From Actinomycetes bacterium (lineage in GTDB: Bacteria; Actinomycetota; Actinomycetes; Actinomycetales; JAJYRW01), in NCBI GenBank assembly GCA_021793895.1, contig JAJYRW010000032.1:1-10478 (forward strand): a stretch of 10,478 bases of DNA, in the 5' to 3' direction. This document shows, piece by piece, positions 1-5,451 of this stretch. Position 1 is the first letter of the stretch. Every line of letters starts with the position of its first letter. The notes under the pieces were generated by a model. The model searched no databases. It worked only from the letters and a program-made list of their open reading frames with translations, and was not told the origin of the DNA. The position numbers and the translations under genes are program-made.

Positions 1-158
1 ATCTTTCCCATTGTCGGGGCAGAACTGGGGCGGGGACGCGGGGGAGGTCACTGCATGACGTGTCCGATTGTGCGCGATCCAGTAAGCTACTGAAAATTTT
101 AAAAGGCGCGGGATGGCCCAAAAGGCGCGGGCGAAGCCCCCTAAGCAAACGTCAAAAT
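1..158. other. Gene-free left edge
   Basis: I see no coding region or RNA gene in this stretch. It is G-rich near 15-50 and has an A/T-rich block near 91-104. The only clear structure is a 12-bp direct repeat at 101-112 and 120-131, listed separately. It lies downstream of the minus-strand CAU tRNA, so part of it is probably the 3' trailer and termination zone of that transcript. Confidence 0.5.
101..139 (-). repeat. 12-bp direct repeat, possible weak tRNA terminator
   Basis: The 12-mer AAAAGGCGCGGG occurs exactly at 101-112 and again at 120-131. Read on the minus strand, each copy gives a C/G-rich segment ending in TTTT, and the right copy is preceded by a small hairpin (arms 129-132 and 136-139, loop of 3). 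The T/A-rich block 91-104 follows. This may be a two-step, weak termination zone for the CAU tRNA, whose 3' end is at 159. The stems are too short for a confident intrinsic terminator. Confidence 0.35.
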
Positions 159-235
159 TGGTGGGCCAGGCGGGACTTGAACCCGCGACCAAAGGATTAT
201 GAGTCCTCTGCTCTAACCAGCTGAGCTACTGGCCC
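159..235 (-). tRNA. tRNA with CAU anticodon (Ile2 or elongator Met)
   Basis: The minus strand folds into a complete cloverleaf: 7-bp acceptor stem (229-235 with 163-169), D arm with GCTC/GAGC, a 5-bp anticodon stem with a G-U pair at 27-43, and a T arm containing TTCAAGT. The anticodon CAU is at 199-201. The discriminator is A (162), and a CCA end is encoded at 159-161. It has the elongator TTCAAGT/D-loop layout and a fully paired acceptor, so it is not the initiator. The C4-G69 and C5-G68 pairs match what the lysidine synthetase TilS favours in tRNA-Ile2, and the E. coli elongator Met has U4-A69 and A5-U68 instead. However, 29-41 is G-C here, while C-G is usual for isoleucine tRNAs. The tRNA is certain; the amino acid is not. 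Confidence 0.93.
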
Positions 236-244
236 GCGATGGCC

Positions 245-250
245 ATCCTA
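245..250 (-). promoter_or_regulatory. Probable -10 box of the CAU tRNA
   Basis: On the minus strand TAGGAT, a TANNNT hexamer, ends 9 nt before the first base of the tRNA (235), which would leave a leader of about 3 nt. A TGACC-like element lies about 19-20 nt upstream as a poor -35. A terminator sits just upstream at 283-316, so this tRNA would need its own promoter unless there is read-through from tRNA-Asn. Confidence 0.4.
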
Positions 251-282
251 CTGGCAGCGAAGCTGGCATCGGTCACCGCATG

Positions 283-316
283 AAAAACCCCGGACCTCGT
301 GTTCGTGGCCCGGGGG
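283..316 (-). terminator. Intrinsic terminator of tRNA-Asn
   Basis: On the minus strand the arms 307-315 and 288-296 pair over 9 bp (C/G-rich, one G-U), with a 10-nt loop that can add two more C-G pairs, and TTTTT (287-283) follows at once. It starts about 10 nt after the 3' end of tRNA-Asn at 326. This is a textbook Rho-independent terminator and separates the two tRNA genes. Confidence 0.85.
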
Positions 317-325
317 ATTCCCTTG

Positions 326-397
326 CTCCCGCGACTGGACTCGAACCAGTAACCGCCCGATTAACAGTCGGGTGCTCTGCCATTGAGCTACGCGGGA
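326..397 (-). tRNA. tRNA-Asn(GUU)
   Basis: A 72-nt cloverleaf on the minus strand: acceptor stem TCCCGCG/CGCGGGA (391-397 with 327-333), D arm GCTC/GAGC, anticodon loop CTGTTAA with GUU at 363-365, T arm containing TTCGAGT, and discriminator G at 326. No CCA is encoded, unlike in the CAU tRNA next to it. The G73 discriminator and GUU anticodon fit asparagine. A terminator follows and a probable -10 box precedes it. Confidence 0.97.
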
Positions 398-410
398 TCG
401 TGCACTGTCG

Positions 411-416
411 ATACTA
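411..416 (-). promoter_or_regulatory. Probable -10 box of tRNA-Asn
   Basis: TAGTAT on the minus strand ends 13 nt before the tRNA 5' end at 397, implying a leader of about 6-7 nt. The -35 region (434-440, reading TGTCAAA) is a poor match to TTGACA. Two weak inverted repeats lie close upstream (430-444, and 441-453 against 471-483) with no U-run after them, so they do not make a convincing terminator for the hypothetical gene above. Confidence 0.45.
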
Positions 417-476
417 CCTGGCGCTCGGCGGAGTTTGACACTCCACTAGGTGCGCCGATCGAAAAGTGTAGCACCC

Positions 477-1001
477 TTAGGAGGGTAAACCCGCATGGTC
501 CCTCAGTCGTTCTTCAGCTTCATTTACGCGCGCCAAAATCTGCGGATTTTTTAAGTCCAAGTTCGCCTGACCCATCACCTGAGAGATGATGCGACCCGTG
601 GCGGTTCGCCGCAGCGCGACCTTTGCCGTAACCCCGGGAGCGACATCAACCACCTCGCTCATGACCACCGAAGATTGGACCCGCTCGCGCAGGGTCGTGG
701 CGAAGCGCGCCTCCGGGTCGGACGCTAGGTGCAACCGCAACGGTTCTTTGCCGTCAACCCGGTTCACCGTGATCGTGTCGGTTTCATTATCCCAGCTAGC
801 ATTGTCGACACGATCCCAATCAAAATCGAATTCCACGCCTTTTGGTGAGATAACAAGCAGCGTCGTGGCAGTTGCAACGGCCCAGTCGCCATTTTTCAAT
901 TCAGCGGCCGCTAAAGCCGTCATTGGCTTGCGCTCTCCCGGCATCGGCGGCAGAGCTTGGGTGACCCAGTCCGGAACTGAAACTGCGCGACGTTTGTTCA
1001 T
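477..1001 (-). CDS. Conserved hypothetical protein, PH-like core
   Basis: 174 residues with no signal peptide or membrane segment, so probably cytosolic. Residues 40-110 read as alternating beta strands ending in a helix: AVATATTLLVIS, then a W-D-R-V-D motif (62-66), ITVNRVDG and a final helix around LRERVQSSVV. This layout resembles a bacterial PH-like fold. Residues 120-145 add more strands, and the C-terminal 30 residues form a charged helix. I recall similar uncharacterised proteins in actinobacteria but know no function for them. The start at 1001 is chosen because the next in-frame ATG lies past the conserved W at 12, and because a TANNNT box sits 6 nt before it. It is divergent from the DUF3145 gene across 203 bp. 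Partner and role are unknown. Confidence 0.85.
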   Translation of the reverse strand: MNKRRAVSVPDWVTQALPPMPGERKPMTALAAAELKNGDWAVATATTLLVISPKGVEFDFDWDRVDNASWDNETDTITVNRVDGKEPLRLHLASDPEARFATTLRERVQSSVVMSEVVDVAPGVTAKVALRRTATGRIISQVMGQANLDLKNPQILARVNEAEERLRDHAGLPS

Positions 1002-1007
1002 ATCTCA

Positions 1008-1013
1008 ACGATA
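1008..1013 (-). promoter_or_regulatory. -10 box for a possible leaderless start
   Basis: On the minus strand TATCGT is followed by 6 nt and then the ATG at 1001, the spacing expected when transcription starts on the A of the start codon. The only SD-like letters (GAG, 4-6 nt before the ATG) are weak. I see no good -35. A normal leader from a promoter further up in 1014-1204 remains possible. Confidence 0.4.
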
Positions 1014-1190
1014 CGATGTTTATGCTGCTTTCGATAGCGGCGTAGGGCCCAGATGGCCCGCATCAGCTCGTTATTGGCACTCTGAAGAAATTTACGGCAC
1101 AATAGCGAGCATATGCCGCGAGTTGGCAGCTAAAAATGGTGTTAAAGCAGTTCCGATTGAGGGCGTTGGGGAAGACGAACCTCAAGCAAA

Positions 1191-1204
1191 GGAACGGAGG
1201 CACC
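1191..1204 (+). promoter_or_regulatory. Ribosome binding site deciding the DUF3145 start
   Basis: The sequence GGAACGGAGG ends 4 nt before the ATG at 1205 and gives a strong SD. It rules out the upstream in-frame ATG at 1136, which would add 23 unrelated residues. I could not place a convincing plus-strand promoter in 1014-1190. A TTGGCA at 1074-1079 has no well-spaced -10. Confidence 0.75.
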
Positions 1205-1708
1205 ATGTCTGGCGCATTGACTCGAGGCGTGTTGTTTGTGCATTCAGCACCCCGCGCGCTGTGCCCGCACGTTGAGTGGGCAGTGAGCGGGGTTCTTGGC
1301 GTGCGCGCTGCTTTTGACTGGATTAGTCAGCCGGCAGCGCCCGGGCTCCTACGCGCCGAAGTCTCTTGGCAAGCACCGCAGGGCACCGGCGCGCGTTTAA
1401 CCTCGGCCCTACGCGGCTGGGCGCATCTGCGCTATGAAGTGACCGAAGAGGCAAGTGCTGGCGCTGATGGGGGCCGGTGGAGTCACACCCCGGAGTTGGG
1501 AATTTTCCACGCGGTCACCGACGTCCACGGCAACGTTGTCGTTCCGGAAGATCGGGTGCGTTCGGTGCTGGAGCGCTGCGTGGGAGATGCTCATCGCCTG
1601 CGCGAAGAGATGGATTTAGTCCTCGGTCAGGCGTGGGACGATGAATTAGAACCGTTCCGCTACGCCGGCGCCGGTGCTCCGGTGCGCTGGCTGCACCAGG
1701 TTGGGTAG
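1205..1708 (+). CDS. DUF3145 family protein
   Basis: 167 residues, recognised as the actinobacterial DUF3145 family by its overall sequence: the opening GVLFVHSAPRALCPHVEWA, the W-A-H-L-R-Y-E-V segment, R-W-S-H-T-P-E-L-G-I-F-H near the middle, and the end with R-E-E-M-D-L-V-L-G-Q-A-W-D-D-E-L-E-P-F-R. No signal peptide or membrane helix, so probably cytosolic. The function of the family is not known. Its persistent position next to the FAS-II gene block in actinomycetes suggests a link to lipid synthesis, but that is inference from neighbourhood only. Here it converges on fabF, with one terminator hairpin between the two stops. Length and both ends look complete. Confidence 0.9.
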   Translation: MSGALTRGVLFVHSAPRALCPHVEWAVSGVLGVRAAFDWISQPAAPGLLRAEVSWQAPQGTGARLTSALRGWAHLRYEVTEEASAGADGGRWSHTPELGIFHAVTDVHGNVVVPEDRVRSVLERCVGDAHRLREEMDLVLGQAWDDELEPFRYAGAGAPVRWLHQVG

Positions 1709-1720
1709 TGCCCAAAGTAG

Positions 1721-1757
1721 GAAAACGGGCCGGTAACGAGGATTCGCAACCGGCCCG
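1721..1757 (-). terminator. Terminator of the fab operon
   Basis: A perfect 9-bp stem (1726-1734 with 1749-1757, CGGGCCGGT and its complement) with a 14-nt loop. On the minus strand it is followed by TTTTC (1725-1721), so it ends the fabF transcript 22 nt after the stop codon. On the plus strand it lies 18 nt after the DUF3145 stop but is followed by ACGTCGTCC with no T-run, so it would be weak in that direction. Confidence 0.85.
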
Positions 1758-1778
1758 ACGTCGTCCAAAATCGAAGCG

Positions 1779-3026
1779 CTAAACGCTACGAATTACCAGC
1801 GCAACGTTATGCCCGCCAAACCCAAACGAGTTGTTAATCGCCGCGATGTCGCCTGCAGGTAGTTCGCGGGCCGTATCGCGAACCAGGTCAAGACTCAGTT
1901 CGGGGTCCGGATCGGTGACGTTAATCGTGGGGGGAGCTTGGCGTTGCTGGAGCGCCAAAATCGTGAAGATCGATTCAACTGCACCGGCAGCTCCCAGTAG
2001 GTGACCGGTCATCGACTTTGTTGCCGATAAGCGCACGTGGTCCGCATCAGAACCAAAAAGCCCGGCAATGGCTTTAGCCTCGATCATGTCGCCCACCGGA
2101 GTGGAGGTCGCGTGGGCATTTACGTGCACGACGTCGGCGGTAGAAATGTTCGCATCGGCCATTGCTAGATCCATCGCGCGAGTCTGCTCCCGGCCCTCCG
2201 GCTCAGGTGCCGCAATGTGATGGGCATCGCTCGTAATGCCAACGCCCGCAATTTCAGCGTAGACCTTTGCGCCGCGGGCTTGGGCGTGGTCGGCGGATTC
2301 TAAAATCACCACACCTGCGCCCTCACCCATGACAAACCCATCGCGGTTCACGTCATAGGGGCGTGAGGCGCCCTGGGGGTCATCATTGCGCGTTGAAAGG
2401 GCATGCATCGCGGCAAAAGAGGCAATTGGAAGCGGGTGAATAGGTGCTTCAGTGCCACCGGCTATGACCACATCAGCGCGGCCAGAGCGGATCATTTCCA
2501 GCGCGTATCCGATTGACTCGGCACCGGAGGCGCAGGCCGAAACGGTGGTGTGCGCCCCGGCACGGGCACCAAATTCCAGACCAATCCATCCAGCTGCCGA
2601 ATTCGGCATCAGCATGGGAACAGTCATCGGTAGCACGCGGCGAGCCCCGCGATCTTTCATCGTGTCCCAGGCACTGAGGAGGGTCCACACGCCACCGATT
2701 CCGGAGGCTATCGCGGCGCCCAACCGTTCGGGCTCTACCTGCGGAGCGCCCGCATCTTCCCAGGCCTCGCGGGCTGCGATCAACGCGTATTGCGCATTGG
2801 GATCGAGGCGGCGCTGTTCGGGGCGGGGCAAAACTTCGCTGGCTGGAGTCGCGAGTTGCCCCCCGAAGTGAACAGGTAAATCTTCATGGTCTGTCATCCA
2901 GTCGGCCTGGAAAGTGTCAATACCCGATTGTGCCGCCAATGCAGCTTCCCAGGAGCTTTTCGCATCGCCGCCCAGGGGAGTGGTGGCGCCAATACCAGTG
3001 ACAACGACCGAACGTTGCTTTGTCAT
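1779..3026 (-). CDS. fabF: 3-oxoacyl-ACP synthase II (KAS II)
   Basis: FabF condenses malonyl-ACP with acyl-ACP and is the elongating ketosynthase of type II fatty acid synthesis in the cytosol. The catalytic Cys is at 165 (SACASG), the two active-site His at 305 (VNAHATSTPVGD) and 342 (TGHLLGAAG), Lys is at 337, and the glycine-rich NNSFGFGGHN loop is near the C-terminus. The 415-residue length is normal. Two ATGs lie at the 5' end. The one at 3026 is preferred because the SD GAGGA (3037-3033) is 6 nt before it, whereas it touches the upstream ATG at 3032 directly. It is the last gene of the operon, 98 nt after acpP with a strong hairpin in the gap, so its expression may be set apart from that of acpP. 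KasA/KasB-like substrate preference cannot be told from sequence alone. Confidence 0.97.
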   Translation of the reverse strand: MTKQRSVVVTGIGATTPLGGDAKSSWEAALAAQSGIDTFQADWMTDHEDLPVHFGGQLATPASEVLPRPEQRRLDPNAQYALIAAREAWEDAGAPQVEPERLGAAIASGIGGVWTLLSAWDTMKDRGARRVLPMTVPMLMPNSAAGWIGLEFGARAGAHTTVSACASGAESIGYALEMIRSGRADVVIAGGTEAPIHPLPIASFAAMHALSTRNDDPQGASRPYDVNRDGFVMGEGAGVVILESADHAQARGAKVYAEIAGVGITSDAHHIAAPEPEGREQTRAMDLAMADANISTADVVHVNAHATSTPVGDMIEAKAIAGLFGSDADHVRLSATKSMTGHLLGAAGAVESIFTILALQQRQAPPTINVTDPDPELSLDLVRDTARELPAGDIAAINNSFGFGGHNVALVIRSV

Positions 3027-3057
3027 GACCATTCCTCAAAATTGCCGGTACCTAAAC

Positions 3058-3092
3058 CATCGGCGTCGAAGCCGAATGCCTCGACGCCGATG
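3058..3092 (-). other. Intercistronic hairpin between acpP and fabF
   Basis: CATCGGCGTCGA (3058-3069) and its exact complement (3081-3092) form a 12-bp stem with an 11-nt loop that can add two more G-C pairs. No U-run follows on either strand: on the minus strand GGTTTAGG comes next. It is therefore not a standard terminator. It lies 32 nt after the acpP stop and about 20 nt before the fabF SD. A role in mRNA processing or 3' end protection of acpP is likely, but this is inference. Confidence 0.7.
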
Positions 3093-3093
3093 T

Positions 3094-3118
3094 AAAAACT
3101 GCAGACAGCCGGTGGCTG
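3094..3118 (-). terminator. Weak or partial terminator after acpP
   Basis: Directly after the acpP stop the minus strand has a 5-bp stem (CAGCC at 3106-3110 with GGCTG at 3114-3118, 3-nt loop), then 7 nt, then TTTTT (3098-3094). The gap between stem and U-run makes it sub-standard. It may cause partial termination, giving extra monocistronic acpP, together with the larger hairpin just downstream. Confidence 0.3.
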
Positions 3119-3124
3119 GCTAAA

Positions 3125-3373
3125 TTACGCCTGAGCCTTGGCGATGTAAGAAACGGCGTCGCCGACGGTGGCCAGGTTCTGGACTTCATCGTCAGGGATG
3201 CGAACGTCGAACTTCTCTTCTGCCAGCGTCACGATCGTCATCATCGACAGCGAGTCGATGTCGAGATCGTCAGTGAAGGACTTCTCAGAGGTGACCTCGG
3301 ATGTATCCAGGCCGGTCTCTTCATTCACGATCTGGGCAAGGCCTTCGAGAATCTCGTTTTCGTTAGCGGCCAT
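3125..3373 (-). CDS. acpP: Acyl carrier protein
   Basis: An 82-residue acidic, helical carrier protein. Ser41 in the DIDSLSMM motif is the site for the 4'-phosphopantetheine arm that carries the growing acyl chain between the Fab enzymes. Helix II (SLSMMTIVTLAEEKFDV) and the following IPDDEVQNLATVGDAVSYI are typical of ACPs. The AAGGAG SD (3389-3384) lies 10 nt before the ATG. It sits between fabH (60-nt gap) and fabF (98-nt gap). A TACCAT at 3417-3412 could be an internal -10, but no -35 supports it. ACP is usually needed in large excess over its enzymes, which gives sense to the separate 5' gap and the 3' hairpins. Confidence 0.97.
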   Translation of the reverse strand: MAANENEILEGLAQIVNEETGLDTSEVTSEKSFTDDLDIDSLSMMTIVTLAEEKFDVRIPDDEVQNLATVGDAVSYIAKAQA

Positions 3374-3433
3374 TTGTTTGTTTCTCCTTGGTTGATGAAC
3401 TGGATGTTCTGATGGTAAATCGTCGGTTTAACT

Positions 3434-4438
3434 CTAGGGGAGCGCTACAACCTGTGCGGCGTAGACCAGCCCGGCGCCAAAACCGATTTGGAGGGCGAGG
3501 TCTCCGCTGGAGACCTGTCCTTCTTCACGAAGACGCTCAGTCGCCAGTGGTATTGAGGCTGCCGATGTGTTTCCGGTGTCCGCAATATCGCGGGCAACAA
3601 TAACACTTTCGGGCAGTTTCAACTGTTTGATCATCTGGTCGATGATGCGCATGTTTGCCTGATGGGGAATGAAAGCTTGAATTTCTTCCGGTTTTACTCC
3701 CGCAGCATCCAAAGCGCGCTGGGCTACCGGAGCCATCTGCCACACGGCCCACTTAAAGACGCTTTGGCCCTCCTGCCGCAGCGTGGGCCAGCCCGCATCG
3801 TTATCGCGAACCTCCTGCCAGGAATGGGTTTGGCGAATGGTGTGGGCCATTGAACCATCCGAGCCCCAGACAGTGGGGCCGATTTTAGGCGTATCGGAAG
3901 CTGAGACGATCGCGGCACCGGCACCATCGCCGAGCAGGAACGAAATCGAACGATCAGTGGGATCAACGAAATCGGACATTTTTTCGGCTCCGATTACGAG
4001 CACGTTTTTGGCAAGACCAGCCCGCACCAGTGCATCACCTTGGCCAATGCCATAGCAATAGCCGGCACAGGCAGCCGAAATGTCGAACGCGGCGGCCGGG
4101 TTAGCGCCAATGCGATCGGCCACGATCGCGGCTGCAGCGGGCGTTTGGTGGAAGTACGTCACGGTGGACATAATTACCGCGTCTAGCTCGCTGGCATCGA
4201 GGCCCGAGTCGGAAAGTGCGGCGCGTGCGGCGCCCTCAGCAAGGTCAACCACGTCAGTTTCCTTACCAGCGCGGCGGCGCGTGATGATACCCGTGCGCTG
4301 GCGAATCCACTCATCGGAGGAGTCAATGGGGCCAGCGATGTCATCGTTAGTAACGACGTTTTCGCCGCGGACTCCTCCCATGCCCAAAATCTGAGTGTGG
4401 GCAGGGCCCTGAGCCTGGGTCAAAACAGCACGGGTCAT
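3434..4438 (-). CDS. fabH: 3-oxoacyl-ACP synthase III (KAS III)
   Basis: FabH starts fatty acid synthesis by condensing a short acyl-CoA with malonyl-ACP. The catalytic triad is visible: Cys124 (SAACAGYCYG), His259 (IPHQANMRIID) and Asn290 (DTGNTSAASIPLA). The N-terminal GxGxxxPENVVTN-type stretch is represented by GMGGVRGENVVTN (19-31). The length of 334 residues is normal. Only 2 nt separate the fabD stop from this ATG, and the SD (GGAGAG) lies inside the end of fabD, so translation is probably coupled. Whether it prefers acetyl-CoA or the branched primers used by many actinomycetes cannot be decided from these motifs. The neighbouring aceE would supply acetyl-CoA. Confidence 0.97.
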   Translation of the reverse strand: MTRAVLTQAQGPAHTQILGMGGVRGENVVTNDDIAGPIDSSDEWIRQRTGIITRRRAGKETDVVDLAEGAARAALSDSGLDASELDAVIMSTVTYFHQTPAAAAIVADRIGANPAAAFDISAACAGYCYGIGQGDALVRAGLAKNVLVIGAEKMSDFVDPTDRSISFLLGDGAGAAIVSASDTPKIGPTVWGSDGSMAHTIRQTHSWQEVRDNDAGWPTLRQEGQSVFKWAVWQMAPVAQRALDAAGVKPEEIQAFIPHQANMRIIDQMIKQLKLPESVIVARDIADTGNTSAASIPLATERLREEGQVSSGDLALQIGFGAGLVYAAQVVALP

Positions 4439-4440
4439 TC

Positions 4441-5382
4441 TTACTCTCCGCTTCGCGTATGGCGCCGCACCAAATCCTGGGCGGCCTCAAGATCAGCAGG
4501 TGTTTTCAGCGCAACTGTCTCCACTCCGGGCAGCGTACGTCGAGCTAGGCCCGATAGCACCGCCCCGGGAGCCAGTTCAATGATGCCAGTAACATCGGAT
4601 TGACCGAGCCGGTCCTGGCATAAGTCCCAGCGCACCGGGGCTGAAATCTGCTCCACGAGGTGGTTCAGCAGTTCTGGACCCGATTCAATAACGGCCGCGT
4701 CCATGTTGGAGAGCATGGGAATGTCCGGGGTGCGAGCCGACATTGACCCAGTGAGTTCTTGGACTTTTTCTACCGCTGGTGCCATGAAATCTGTGTGGAA
4801 AGCACCGGCAACTTTCAAGGGCATTACCCGCGCCCGGTGCGGCGGTTTCTGAGCTAACTGGTCCAGAGCTTCGAGGGTGCCAGCCGCAACGACTTGGCCA
4901 GCGCCATTCATGTTGGCTCCGACCAGGCCCAACTCATCGAGCCGGCTTTGGACTTGCGCCGGGTCACCACCCAAAACAGCCGACATGCCCGTATCGGGTC
5001 CGGCAGCGGCCGCCTGAGCCATCGCCCGGCCGCGAGCGGCAACCAGCATTAGCGCCTGTTCTTGCGTGAGGGCGCCGCACACCGCGGCGGCCGTGAATTC
5101 ACCCACCGAGTGGCCCGCGGTCATAGCGACGGTTGCCCGCAGATCCAGATCAGTGGGAAAGAGGGCTTTGAGCGCTATTAGACCGGCCGAAACAATAAGA
5201 GGCTGGGCCACGGCCGTATCGCGGATCGTCTCCGCATCGGAGGTTGTTCCGTGTTCAACCAGGTCGATTCCCGTGGCTGCGGAGTGCAGAGCAAGCTGCT
5301 CGGATACACCGTCGAGCTCGAGCCACGGTTTAAACATTCCAGGGGTCTGTGATCCTTGACCAGGACAAAGTACGACAAGCAC
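4441..5382 (-). CDS. fabD: Malonyl-CoA:ACP transacylase
   Basis: FabD moves malonyl from CoA to ACP. The N-terminal PGQGSQ is at 7-12, the catalytic Ser92 is in GHSVGE, Arg117 binds the malonyl carboxylate, and His196 is in GAFHTDFM. The 313-residue length and the region around PVRWDLC agree closely with actinobacterial FabD, including the M. tuberculosis enzyme. The start is GTG at 5382, which places PGQGSQ exactly where the family has it. The SD is poor (AGAG, about 8 nt upstream), and an inverted repeat abuts the start codon. It is the first fab gene, 69 nt after the regulator, and is tightly coupled to fabH. The oxyanion loop reads GAGQVVAAG. Confidence 0.96.
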   Translation of the reverse strand: MLVVLCPGQGSQTPGMFKPWLELDGVSEQLALHSAATGIDLVEHGTTSDAETIRDTAVAQPLIVSAGLIALKALFPTDLDLRATVAMTAGHSVGEFTAAAVCGALTQEQALMLVAARGRAMAQAAAAGPDTGMSAVLGGDPAQVQSRLDELGLVGANMNGAGQVVAAGTLEALDQLAQKPPHRARVMPLKVAGAFHTDFMAPAVEKVQELTGSMSARTPDIPMLSNMDAAVIESGPELLNHLVEQISAPVRWDLCQDRLGQSDVTGIIELAPGAVLSGLARRTLPGVETVALKTPADLEAAQDLVRRHTRSGE

Positions 5383-5404
5383 GAGATCAACTCTGCCCGA
5401 TCTC
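5383..5404 (-). promoter_or_regulatory. Inverted repeat touching the fabD start codon
   Basis: GAGATC (5383-5388) and GATCTC (5399-5404) are exact inverted copies around a 10-nt spacer. On the minus strand the second arm ends immediately before the GTG of fabD. In RNA this would be a 6-7 bp hairpin with the weak SD in its loop. As DNA it would be a dyad with 16 bp between half-site centres, fit for a dimeric regulator. I see no clear -10/-35 in 5383-5451. Confidence 0.45.
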
Positions 5405-5451
5405 AGGTGCGATTGCGCGCTAACGTCTCTTACGAAGCCTGCGCGAGGGTT

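Noticed and set aside
586..1275. 229-residue plus-strand open frame
   Set aside because: It is mostly the antisense of the PH-like gene, has Arg/Ser/Thr-rich composition with no domain, and overlaps the real DUF3145 start.
3027..3032. Upstream ATG of fabF
   Set aside because: The SD GAGGA directly touches this ATG, leaving no spacing, while it is 6 nt from the ATG at 3026.
5411..5445. CGCGC/GCGCG arms around a TAACG..TTACG-like core before fabD, as an extra operator
   Set aside because: The arms are self-complementary low-complexity GC and the core is not a true inverted repeat. The GAGATC dyad next to the start is better supported.
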